Below, in pieces: positions 1 through 4,847 of a stretch of 10,493 nt of DNA. The notes under the pieces are model-generated. The model was not told the DNA's origin. It was given only the letters and a program-made list of their open reading frames with translations, and ran no database searches. Source of the stretch: an uncultured Eubacteriales bacterium (lineage in GTDB: Bacteria > Bacillota > Clostridia > Lachnospirales > Anaerotignaceae). How positions within the stretch are numbered: position 1 is the first letter of the stretch; every line of letters begins with the position of its first letter. Position numbers and translations under genes: made by a program. Location of the stretch: NCBI GenBank assembly GCA_934256695.1, contig CAKQPE010000063.1, positions 1 to 10,493 of the forward strand, given 5' to 3'.

Positions 1-183
1 GTATTTGCTTTCTTGAATAAATTTTTTCCACCATGCTTTTTTTACGTTGTTTTTAAATTCAACACCGAGAGGGCCGTAATCCCATGTGTTTGCAAGACCA
101 CCGTAAATTTCACTGCCCGGGTAAACAAAACCTCTTGCTTTTGCCAAAGAAACTATTTTTTCCATAGTCTTTTCTACTGCCAT
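1..183 (-). CDS. glyQS: Glycyl-tRNA synthetase, single-chain type, N-terminal 61 codons (partial, runs off the left edge)
   Basis: This is the start of a class II glycyl-tRNA synthetase, which charges tRNA-Gly with glycine in the cytoplasm. The visible 61 residues begin MAVEKTMEKIVSLAKARGF and continue with VYPGSEIYGGLANTWDYGPL (residues 20-39), which is the signature N-terminal block of the homodimeric (alpha2) GlyRS, followed by a WW pair. It is therefore not the two-gene glyQ/glyS (alpha2beta2) enzyme. The ATG at 181-183 is preceded at 190-199 by TAAGGAGGAA, a very strong ribosome binding site. Upstream lies a T-box leader whose specifier reads GGC (Gly), which independently supports the identity and implies induction when uncharged tRNA-Gly accumulates. 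The catalytic and anticodon-binding domains lie outside the window. Confidence 0.95.
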   Translation of the reverse strand, partial: MAVEKTMEKIVSLAKARGFVYPGSEIYGGLANTWDYGPLGVEFKNNVKKAWWKKFIQESKY

Positions 184-204
184 TAGTAATTCCTCCTTAT
201 TTTT

Positions 205-259
205 AAACAAAATAAAAACCTTCCGCCCCTACAACAATTATTGTAAGGGACGAAAGGTT
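205..259 (-). terminator. T-box-controlled intrinsic terminator of glyQS
   Basis: On the minus strand AACCTTTCGTCCCTTACAA (241-259) pairs with a 3' arm ending GGGGCGGAAGGTT (217-229), followed by TTTTATTTTGTTT. Part of the 5' arm (TCGTCCCT) is also the 3' strand of the antiterminator, so the two structures exclude each other, as in all transcriptional T-boxes. No other terminator is visible after asnB, so transcripts reading out of asnB probably also meet this one. Confidence 0.92.
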
Positions 260-414
260 ATATCTTCCGCGGTTCCACCCTTTTTGGTATATAAATACCC
301 TCTTTAAAAGACTGCTCCAAAGTGCCTTTCACGGTTAAAAGCCGTTTTCTCACACCGACCGAAAACTCTCTGAATGACTTTTGCTTAACTCGTTACTTCT
401 CTTTTTCGTTGCAG
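205..414 (-). promoter_or_regulatory. Glycine T-box riboswitch (tRNA-Gly sensing leader of glyQS)
   Basis: A full T-box leader can be read on the minus strand. The conserved T-box itself, AGGGTGGAACCGCGG, is at 267-281. Stem I is closed by CTGC (411-414) with GCAG (312-315), carries an AGAGA/GUAACGAG-type internal motif and an apical hairpin GTTTTC/GAAAAC around the conserved GGTGTGAGA. The specifier loop reads GAAAGGCAC, giving specifier codon GGC (324-326), which is glycine. Stem III is the perfect hairpin GGTAT-TTAT-ATACC (286-299). The antiterminator bulge is UGGA (274-277), which pairs with UCCA-3', matching the U73 discriminator usual for bacterial tRNA-Gly. The specifier, the discriminator and the gene downstream all agree on glycine. 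Uncharged tRNA-Gly should stabilise the antiterminator and let transcription enter glyQS. Confidence 0.96.
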
Positions 415-436
415 AACCAATATCAATTTATAAAAC

Positions 437-465
437 AATCTATCAAATTAATGCATTTTTGTCAA
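437..465 (-). promoter_or_regulatory. Sigma-A-type promoter for glyQS
   Basis: TTGACA (460-465), a 17-nt spacer and TAGATT (437-442) read on the minus strand. The predicted start of transcription, near 430, lies just before stem I of the T-box. The -35 hexamer overlaps the TGA stop codon of asnB (462-464), so the two genes have no spacer between coding end and promoter. Confidence 0.75.
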
Positions 466-2297
466 GCTGCATTTGTAAAATATTTTTTGTGCCATACAAG
501 GAACATATATATTGCCCAGATTTTACGGCTGTTATCAGCTTTTCCGTTTTTATGGTCATTAAGGAATTTCATTATTTCCTCTGTTTTGAAAAATTCCTTT
601 GCTTCGTCGCTTTCAAAAGCTTCTTTTACTATGTTGTAATATTTTTCGTCTTTAAGCCATATTCTTATAGGCACAGGGAAACCAAGTTTTTTCTTCTCGG
701 CAACCATATCCGGAAGGTATCTGTTGGCTGCGTGTCTCATAGCTACCTTTGTGTTTTCCTTTGTTACCTTATATTTTTTAGGAATATGTCTTGCGGCTTC
801 AAATACCTTTCTGTCAAGGAACGGTACTCTTACCTCAAGTGAATGTGCCATACTCATTTTATCTGCTTTAAGAAGAATATCACCTATAAGCCAGAGATTA
901 AGGTCAATGTACTGCATTCTTGTAACGTCCTCTTTGCCTTTTACTTTGTCATAAAGAGGTTTTGTAATTGACTGCGGTGTATATTTTCCGCTTACGGATT
1001 TAAGAATTTTGTTTCTTTCCGCAACAGAAAACATATTTGCATTGCCTATAAATCTTTCTTCAAGGTCTTTGCTTGCTCTTATTATATAGTTCTTGCCTTT
1101 AAACTTAACAGGTATTGTTTTTACTATTCCGGCAGCAGCCTTTCTTAAAGGTTTAGGTATCCATGTAACAGCCTTTAATGCATCAGGCTCTTTATATATA
1201 TTGTATCCTCCGAAAAATTCATCTGCACCCTCTCCTGAAAGAGCAACCTTAACGTGCTTTGCAGCTGTTTGGCTTACAAAATAAAGAGCTATTGCCGAAG
1301 GGTCTGCCAAAGGCTCGTCCATATGATACTGAACCTTAGGAATAGCATCCCAATATTCTGTTGTAGAAATAAGTTTGCTGTAGTTGTCGATTTTTATTTT
1401 CTCGGAAAGTTTTTTTGCATAATCTATTTCGTTGTACTTTTCGTAATCAAAGCCTACGGTAAAAGTCTTGTCCCCTTTAAAACAAGCAGCAACATAGCTT
1501 GAGTCTACACCGCTTGAAAGGAATGAACCTACTTCAACATCGCTGATTTTGTGTTTCTTGATAGAATCCTGCATAGCTTCATCTATTTCTTCAACTGTCT
1601 GCTCGAAAGTTTTGCTTTTTCCGGCATCGTCAAATACAGGATCCCAGTATCTTTCTATTGTCATTTTGCCGTTTTTGAATGTAAAGCAGTGAGCCGGCAT
1701 AAGCTTAAATATTCCTTTAAAGAATGTTTCCGGAAGAACGGAATACTGGAAAGAAAGATAGTTTTCAAGAGCGTCTTTGTTTACTTCTCTTTTTATTCCG
1801 GGATATTCGAGAATACTCTTTATTTCGGAACCGAAAACGAGGTTTCCGCCTACGTTTGTGTAATAAAAAGGCTTAATGCCGAAGAAATCCCTTGCTCCGA
1901 AAAGCTCTTTTTTGTTGCTGTCCCATATAACAAAGGCAAACATGCCTCTTAATTTATTAAGAAGGTCTTTTCCGTATTCTTCGTATCCGTGGATAAGAAC
2001 TTCCGTATCGGCATTGTTTCTGAAAACATGGCCTTTTTTAATAAGATCCTCACGTATTTCCTGATAGTTATAAATTTCGCCGTTAAAAGTAATAACCATA
2101 TCATTGTTTTCGTTATACATCGGTTGTGAACCGTTATCCAAGTCTATAATGGAAAGACGTCTGAAGCCGAGAGCAACATCGCTGTCGATATGCTTTCCCG
2201 CACTGTCAGGACCTCTGTGAATAATCTTGTTCATCATATTTGTAAGAACTTCATCGCTTTTTATAAGTTCTCCTGTAAATCCGCAAAAACCGCACAT
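462..2297 (-). CDS. asnB: Asparagine synthetase, glutamine-hydrolysing
   Basis: Converts aspartate, glutamine and ATP to asparagine, glutamate, AMP and PPi. The 611-residue protein has both domains. The N-terminal class II glutaminase has nucleophile Cys2 (MCGFCGF), HRGPDS (27-32), RRLSIIDL (46-53), FNGEIYNY (71-78) and ADTEV (96-100), and RDFFGIKP at 136-143. The C-terminal synthetase domain has the PP-loop SSGVDSS (261-267), MDEP (326-329) and SGEGADEFFGGY (354-365). Length is typical of the family. The ATG at 2295-2297 has GAAAGGAG (2306-2313) at good spacing. The PP-loop reads SSGVDSS rather than the common SGGVDSS, a conservative change that leaves the P-loop Gly-Val-Asp-Ser core intact. 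It has its own promoter (2344-2372), and the next gene's promoter overlaps its stop codon, so it is a single-gene unit. Confidence 0.96.
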   Translation of the reverse strand: MCGFCGFTGELIKSDEVLTNMMNKIIHRGPDSAGKHIDSDVALGFRRLSIIDLDNGSQPMYNENNDMVITFNGEIYNYQEIREDLIKKGHVFRNNADTEVLIHGYEEYGKDLLNKLRGMFAFVIWDSNKKELFGARDFFGIKPFYYTNVGGNLVFGSEIKSILEYPGIKREVNKDALENYLSFQYSVLPETFFKGIFKLMPAHCFTFKNGKMTIERYWDPVFDDAGKSKTFEQTVEEIDEAMQDSIKKHKISDVEVGSFLSSGVDSSYVAACFKGDKTFTVGFDYEKYNEIDYAKKLSEKIKIDNYSKLISTTEYWDAIPKVQYHMDEPLADPSAIALYFVSQTAAKHVKVALSGEGADEFFGGYNIYKEPDALKAVTWIPKPLRKAAAGIVKTIPVKFKGKNYIIRASKDLEERFIGNANMFSVAERNKILKSVSGKYTPQSITKPLYDKVKGKEDVTRMQYIDLNLWLIGDILLKADKMSMAHSLEVRVPFLDRKVFEAARHIPKKYKVTKENTKVAMRHAANRYLPDMVAEKKKLGFPVPIRIWLKDEKYYNIVKEAFESDEAKEFFKTEEIMKFLNDHKNGKADNSRKIWAIYMFLVWHKKYFTNAA

Positions 2298-2343
2298 ATC
2301 AATAACTCCTTTCGGAAAACTTTTCTATATAATTAACATTAGA

Positions 2344-2372
2344 ATTTTAGCACACTTTGTCTGCCTTATCAA
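2344..2372 (-). promoter_or_regulatory. Sigma-A-type promoter for asnB, with a palindrome over the -35 box
   Basis: TTGATA (2367-2372), a 17-nt spacer and TAAAAT (2344-2349) on the minus strand, about 50 nt ahead of the asnB start. The perfect inverted repeat GCCTT-ATC-AAGGC (2363-2375) is centred on the -35 hexamer and is a plausible operator, although no regulator can be named from it. Confidence 0.65.
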
Positions 2373-2420
2373 GGCATGAAAACATATACATTTAAAATTA
2401 TTAATCCGTTATCTATGTAT

Positions 2421-2448
2421 AACCCCTTTATATTTTGCCAAAAGGTTT
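2421..2448. repeat. Left copy of the 28-bp direct repeat
   Basis: Matches 2675-2702 at 26 of 28 positions (differences at 2426 C/T and 2430 A/G), in the same orientation, 254 bp apart. It contains TATTTTGCCAAAAGGTTT and can fold on itself. Confidence 0.85.
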
Positions 2449-2476
2449 CAGACTGTAGACAAAGTTATTTTATAAA

Positions 2477-2510
2477 ACGGAAGGGTTCGGGAAACGGAAG
2501 GGTTCGGGAA
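2477..2510. repeat. Tandem 17-bp repeat, two perfect units
   Basis: ACGGAAGGGTTCGGGAA occurs at 2477-2493 and again at 2494-2510 without a mismatch. The end of the second unit forms the left arm of the hairpin at 2503-2528. A related ACGGAAGGATTCG occurs at 5877-5889. Confidence 0.9.
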
Positions 2511-2528
2511 ACGAATGAGTTTCCCGAA
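2503..2528. repeat. Perfect 10-bp inverted repeat (hairpin)
   Basis: TTCGGGAAAC and GTTTCCCGAA pair completely around the 6-nt loop GAATGA. It is GC-richer than the surroundings and has no U-run on either side, so it does not look like a simple terminator. Confidence 0.85.
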
Positions 2529-2569
2529 TGGAATCCGCAGTCGTAATTTATTTCCGATGAGGAAAACAG

Positions 2570-2602
2570 CAGGTTTCAAGGCTTTTAAGCCCATGGAACC
2601 TG
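2570..2602. repeat. Imperfect hairpin around the 12-bp palindrome GGCTTTTAAGCC
   Basis: CAGGTTTC (2570-2577) pairs with GGAACCTG (2595-2602) with one T-G pair, enclosing the perfect palindrome at 2580-2591. Confidence 0.7.
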
Positions 2603-2625
2603 TCTGTTTATTCTTCTGTTTGAAC

Positions 2626-2649
2626 AAGTCGAAATCCTGATTTCGACTT
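2626..2649. repeat. Perfect 10-bp hairpin
   Basis: AAGTCGAAAT and ATTTCGACTT pair completely over the loop CCTG. One base separates it from the next hairpin at 2651-2671. Confidence 0.85.
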
Positions 2650-2650
2650 A

Positions 2651-2671
2651 GGTGTCGACCTTGTCGGCACC
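2651..2671. repeat. 9-bp hairpin
   Basis: GGTGTCGAC and GTCGGCACC pair over the loop CTT with one T-G pair. It lies between the hairpin at 2626-2649 and the right direct repeat. Confidence 0.75.
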
Positions 2672-2674
2672 ATA

Positions 2675-2702
2675 AACCCTTTTGTATTTTGCCAAAAGGT
2701 TT
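2675..2702. repeat. Right copy of the 28-bp direct repeat
   Basis: The second copy of the bracket. Here the self-complementary arms are better preserved: CCTTTTG and CAAAAGG pair over an 8-nt loop. It lies directly after the CmpB-like gene and could stall or end its transcript, although no U-run follows, so I do not call it a terminator. Confidence 0.85.
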
Positions 2703-3091
2703 TATATTGCGTATTGAAAAATTTTTTCATACAACAGCCCTACGGCAAACCAGCAAGGTGCATAATCCAGCCTTATAAGACCGTAAATGTTATATTTGCA
2801 ATTACTGTAATCCCAAGGGCATACACCTATTATGCCTTCCAAAGCATATCCCGAGAAGTATTCTGCCGCAAAAATACATACTGTGTATACAGATCCTCTT
2901 AAAATAAAAGGCATATTTGCAAGCAGTAAGCATAATGGTTCAAAAAATACCACAGAGCCGTATATTGGAATCATTAACAGTGATGTATTTCCGGTTAGTT
3001 TCTTATCTCCTCTCATTGCAGATATTATTGCTGTCCAAAATATTTCAATAACAAGGCCTGCTATTCCATAAAACAAAAATCTCTTAATCAT
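2702..3091 (-). CDS. Small four-helix membrane protein, CmpB-like (putative ABC-transporter type IV family)
   Basis: A 129-residue, strongly hydrophobic protein with about four membrane segments (roughly residues 5-25, 38-58, 62-84 and 108-126). The C-terminal block GVCPWDYSNCKYNIYGLI (89-106) and RLDYAPCWFAVGLLYE (107-122) resembles the WDYS..N..G motif of the family catalogued as putative ABC-transporter type IV (CmpB-like), for which I know no proven transport role. The start is ATG at 3089-3091; an in-frame stop seven codons upstream limits other choices. The ribosome binding site is poor, with only an A-rich tract ahead, which suggests weak or coupled translation. It begins 29 bp after spoIIP on the same strand, so the two are probably cotranscribed. 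Family assignment is from motif memory; function is unknown. Confidence 0.65.
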   Translation of the reverse strand: MIKRFLFYGIAGLVIEIFWTAIISAMRGDKKLTGNTSLLMIPIYGSVVFFEPLCLLLANMPFILRGSVYTVCIFAAEYFSGYALEGIIGVCPWDYSNCKYNIYGLIRLDYAPCWFAVGLLYEKIFQYAI

Positions 3092-3120
3092 ATATATATT
3101 TTTGCTTTAAACATAGTTTT

Positions 3121-4218
3121 TTATTCAGCCAATATTACCCTTGATAAAATATCGGCCAGAGGCTCCATTGCGTTTTGTGCCTCTGATTTTGTGTTTGTTT
3201 GTGCACCTACTTCTATAAGCATTGACTTAGGCAGCATATTAAGACTGTACCTATAAGCGTTTATATAAATTCTTCTTGTAAAATCGGGATATAGTTTATT
3301 TGCTGTAACCTGCATATTAAAACTTAAAGCAAGATTGTCCTTGATATAACTGTTTGGCAATGATGAAATATTGTTTAAAACTCCGTTTTCCTTTAATCTG
3401 CACAAACCGTTAAAAAACATTACTTTTGCACAGGTTTTTCCGTTTATATTATTCGTAAGATGCACGTTTTCGTTTACGCCGTCTCTGTGCATATCTATAA
3501 CCATTTCTATTGATGGATTTTCCTGCAAAATTTTTGTTATTGCCGGTTCCATTCTTTCATATGCACCTATAATCTGTGTTTTTCCGTCTACAACATCATA
3601 CCTTCCCGAATCATGCATAACAGCTATACCGTATTTTTCTTCAAGTATGTTTTTAAGTTTTTCGCCTACGCCCCATATGCCTTCCTCAATTCCTTTTGAC
3701 CTGTCACTGTCTGCGTACATCTCACTTGAATGTGTGTGGAAAATAAGTATTTTGGGACTGTCTCCGTCTTTCTTTATTGAAAAATCCATATTAAGAAATT
3801 CTTCGGCATTTATATCGCTTTCAAGTAATTCGGTTCTGTTGTCTATAATATAAAAATTCCGTTTTATGTAATCGAAATCTTTTAATTTTTCTATATCCGC
3901 TGCTGTAAGATTAATCTTTTTGGTGTCTGTATTATAATTTGTATCCGTTTCGGGCTGAAGCTTAAGTTCTTCCTGAGAAAGTGTATGCAAAAATACAGGC
4001 TCGCTGTTTTCCTGCAAATTTTTTGTGTTTTCGGTAATTACATTGTCATAAGGTTTTGATTTTTCGTCAAAAGTATAAACACTTTCTTTTCCATTCTGCT
4101 TAGTATAAATCGTATCTATATATTTAAAAACACATGTCGAACAAATTAATATAAACATTATTCCGAGAACCGTATTTTTTAAAAATGCACCTAATCTAAA
4201 TCCGCCTTTTTTCCCCAT
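3121..4218 (-). CDS. spoIIP: Stage II sporulation protein P, cell-wall amidase of engulfment
   Basis: SpoIIP is a zinc-dependent N-acetylmuramoyl-L-alanine amidase/endopeptidase that works with SpoIID and SpoIIM to thin septal peptidoglycan and move the mother-cell membrane round the forespore. Numbering from the ATG at 4216-4218 (365 residues), there is a short basic N-terminus, a membrane anchor at about 10-34, a low-complexity linker, and the amidase domain from about 155. Its metal and catalytic motifs are ILIFHTHSSEMY (157-168), VIDMHRDG (240-247, His244) and MLIEVGAQTN (333-342, Glu336). I chose this ATG because GGAG (4228-4231) lies 9 nt upstream. A GTG 11 codons earlier (4249-4251) extends the frame, but it has no ribosome binding site and falls at the expected transcription start. 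A sigma-E-like promoter lies ahead, as expected for this gene. Confidence 0.93.
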   Translation of the reverse strand: MGKKGGFRLGAFLKNTVLGIMFILICSTCVFKYIDTIYTKQNGKESVYTFDEKSKPYDNVITENTKNLQENSEPVFLHTLSQEELKLQPETDTNYNTDTKKINLTAADIEKLKDFDYIKRNFYIIDNRTELLESDINAEEFLNMDFSIKKDGDSPKILIFHTHSSEMYADSDRSKGIEEGIWGVGEKLKNILEEKYGIAVMHDSGRYDVVDGKTQIIGAYERMEPAITKILQENPSIEMVIDMHRDGVNENVHLTNNINGKTCAKVMFFNGLCRLKENGVLNNISSLPNSYIKDNLALSFNMQVTANKLYPDFTRRIYINAYRYSLNMLPKSMLIEVGAQTNTKSEAQNAMEPLADILSRVILAE

Positions 4219-4227
4219 TGTATTCAT

Positions 4228-4231
4228 CTCC
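4228..4231 (-). promoter_or_regulatory. Ribosome binding site that fixes the spoIIP start
   Basis: GGAG is followed by the 9-nt spacer ATGAATACA and then ATG (4216-4218). The ATG inside the spacer directly abuts GGAG and so is a poor start, and the GTG at 4251 has nothing comparable upstream. Confidence 0.7.
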
Positions 4232-4247
4232 GAAAAATTTATTGGCA

Positions 4248-4304
4248 CCACAAATAACTATATGCTGCGTAATAAAAAATATTACAAATAGTTAACTTTT
4301 GTGG
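4248..4304. repeat. Nested inverted repeat between spoIIP and ogt
   Basis: The outer arms CCACAAATAACTAT (4248-4261) and 4288-4304 are complementary apart from a 3-nt insert (ACT) in the right arm. Inside them GTAATA (4269-4274) and TATTAC (4280-4285) pair perfectly over AAAAA. The repeat covers the candidate sigma-E promoter and lies upstream of the ogt -10 box, so it may be an operator. It has no U-run and does not look like a terminator. Confidence 0.6.
4257..4284 (-). promoter_or_regulatory. Candidate sigma-E promoter for spoIIP
   Basis: TAATATT (4278-4284) fits the -35 consensus KMATATT and CATATAGT (4257-4264) is close to the -10 consensus CATACAHT, with 13 nt between, one short of the usual spacing. 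Transcription would begin near 4250, about 32 nt ahead of the chosen ATG. SpoIIP is a mother-cell protein under sigma-E in Bacillus subtilis, which is why I looked for this. Consensus matching by eye in AT-rich DNA limits certainty. Confidence 0.5.
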
Positions 4305-4334
4305 TTTTCTATAAAATCAATGGTTTTTATATGC

Positions 4335-4340
4335 TATAAT
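4335..4340 (+). promoter_or_regulatory. -10 box (TATAAT) for ogt
   Basis: A consensus TATAAT lies 30 nt ahead of the GTG start of ogt. No good -35 hexamer is found at 16-18 nt, so the promoter may be weak or activated. Confidence 0.5.
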
Positions 4341-4355
4341 ATTTTTATAAAAAAT

Positions 4356-4363
4356 AAAGGTGG
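4356..4363 (+). promoter_or_regulatory. Ribosome binding site that fixes the GTG start of ogt
   Basis: AAAGGTGG is followed by 7 nt (TGTTTGC) and GTG at 4371-4373. The longer reading from ATG 4299 would begin upstream of the TATAAT box and has no ribosome binding site. Confidence 0.75.
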
Positions 4364-4370
4364 TGTTTGC

Positions 4371-4832
4371 GTGGTTTACAGATGTTTCTATAACTCTCCT
4401 ATAGGGTTTGTACAGATAGAAGGTACAGAGGAAGGTATAATGTCAATACGTATTGTTGACATACCTGTTAATGAGACGGAATATATAACAGATGAAATGA
4501 AAAAATGCCTTGTCCAATTAGATGAATATTTCGGCGGCAAACGAAAAAGCTTCGATTTAAATATTATTTTTGAAGGAACCGAGTTTCAAAAATCCGTCTG
4601 GAAAGCTCTTATGAAAATACCATACGGAAAAACCGTAGGTTATAAGGATATAGCGGAATCTATAGGTAATCCGAGAGCCTGTCGTGCCGTAGGAAATGCC
4701 AATAATAAAAATAAACTCTGGATTGTTGTCCCATGTCACCGTGTAATAAATTCCGACGGAAGCATAGGTGGTTATGGCGGTGCCGTATGGCGAAAGGAAT
4801 ATCTGCTCAAGTTTGAAAAGGATAATTCGTAA
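4371..4832 (+). CDS. ogt: Methylated-DNA-[protein]-cysteine S-methyltransferase (O6-alkylguanine repair)
   Basis: A suicide repair protein that moves the alkyl group from O6-alkylguanine in DNA onto its own cysteine. From the GTG start it has 153 residues, normal for the single-domain Ogt type. Visible motifs are the N-terminal ribonuclease-H-like part (about 1-65), TEFQKSVWKAL (70-80) and IPYGKTVGYKDIA (83-95), the helix-turn-helix RACRAVGNANNKN (102-114) with the arginine that replaces the flipped base, and the active site IVVPCHRVI (118-126) with acceptor Cys122, followed by GSIGGYGG (130-137). There is no Ada-type N-terminal regulatory domain. The N-terminal segment that a distant upstream ATG would add is hydrophobic and non-homologous, so I exclude it. 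It is followed 15 bp later by the unknown gene at 4848, probably in one transcript. Confidence 0.94.
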   Translation: MVYRCFYNSPIGFVQIEGTEEGIMSIRIVDIPVNETEYITDEMKKCLVQLDEYFGGKRKSFDLNIIFEGTEFQKSVWKALMKIPYGKTVGYKDIAESIGNPRACRAVGNANNKNKLWIVVPCHRVINSDGSIGGYGGAVWRKEYLLKFEKDNS

Positions 4833-4847
4833 AAAGGAGGTCTCTTT

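Larger units (their letters stand above)
2421..2702. repeat. Structured intergenic repeat element bracketed by 28-bp direct repeats
   Basis: The segment between asnB and the CmpB-like gene holds no gene-like ORF but much structure. Two direct repeats, 2421-2448 and 2675-2702, match at 26 of 28 positions and share the exact block TATTTTGCCAAAAGGTTT. Each is itself a hairpin (AACC..TTT against AAA.GGTT). Between them, in order, lie a tandem 17-bp repeat (2477-2510), a perfect 10-bp hairpin (2503-2528), an imperfect hairpin around the palindrome GGCTTTTAAGCC (2570-2602), a perfect 10-bp hairpin (2626-2649) and a 9-bp hairpin with one G-T pair (2651-2671). The right repeat ends inside the stop codon of the CmpB-like gene. 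It may be a small non-autonomous mobile element or a structured RNA; no family can be assigned from this window alone. Confidence 0.7.

Noticed and set aside
261..263. SSGVDSS in AsnB as evidence of a broken PP-loop (residues 261-267).
   Set aside because: The Gly-Val-Asp-Ser-Ser core that binds pyrophosphate is intact, and serine at this position is a mild change. (Positions here are residue numbers of asnB.)
462..2297. Several plus-strand open frames of 60-150 codons opposite asnB, and similar ones opposite spoIIP, pyrE, pyrDB, pyrK and carB.
   Set aside because: They are antisense shadows: no ribosome binding sites, cysteine-, phenylalanine- and tyrosine-rich translations without family features, and a clear conserved gene on the other strand.
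2421..2702. CRISPR array suggested by direct repeats.
   Set aside because: Only two copies 254 bp apart with unequal, hairpin-filled content between them, no regular spacers and no cas genes.
3092..3113. Short out-of-frame ORF between spoIIP and the CmpB-like gene, ending in an ATGA overlap, as a coupling leader peptide.
   Set aside because: Only about eight codons, no ribosome binding site, and embedded in an AT run where such overlaps arise easily.
4219..4251. Longer spoIIP reading from a GTG at 4249-4251.
   Set aside because: It falls at the predicted transcription start, lacks a ribosome binding site, and ATG 4218 has GGAG at proper spacing.
4299..4370. A 24-codon N-terminal extension of ogt from an upstream ATG.
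   Set aside because: It would overlap the TATAAT box at 4335-4340, has no ribosome binding site and adds a hydrophobic segment foreign to Ogt proteins. The GTG at 4371 has a good site.
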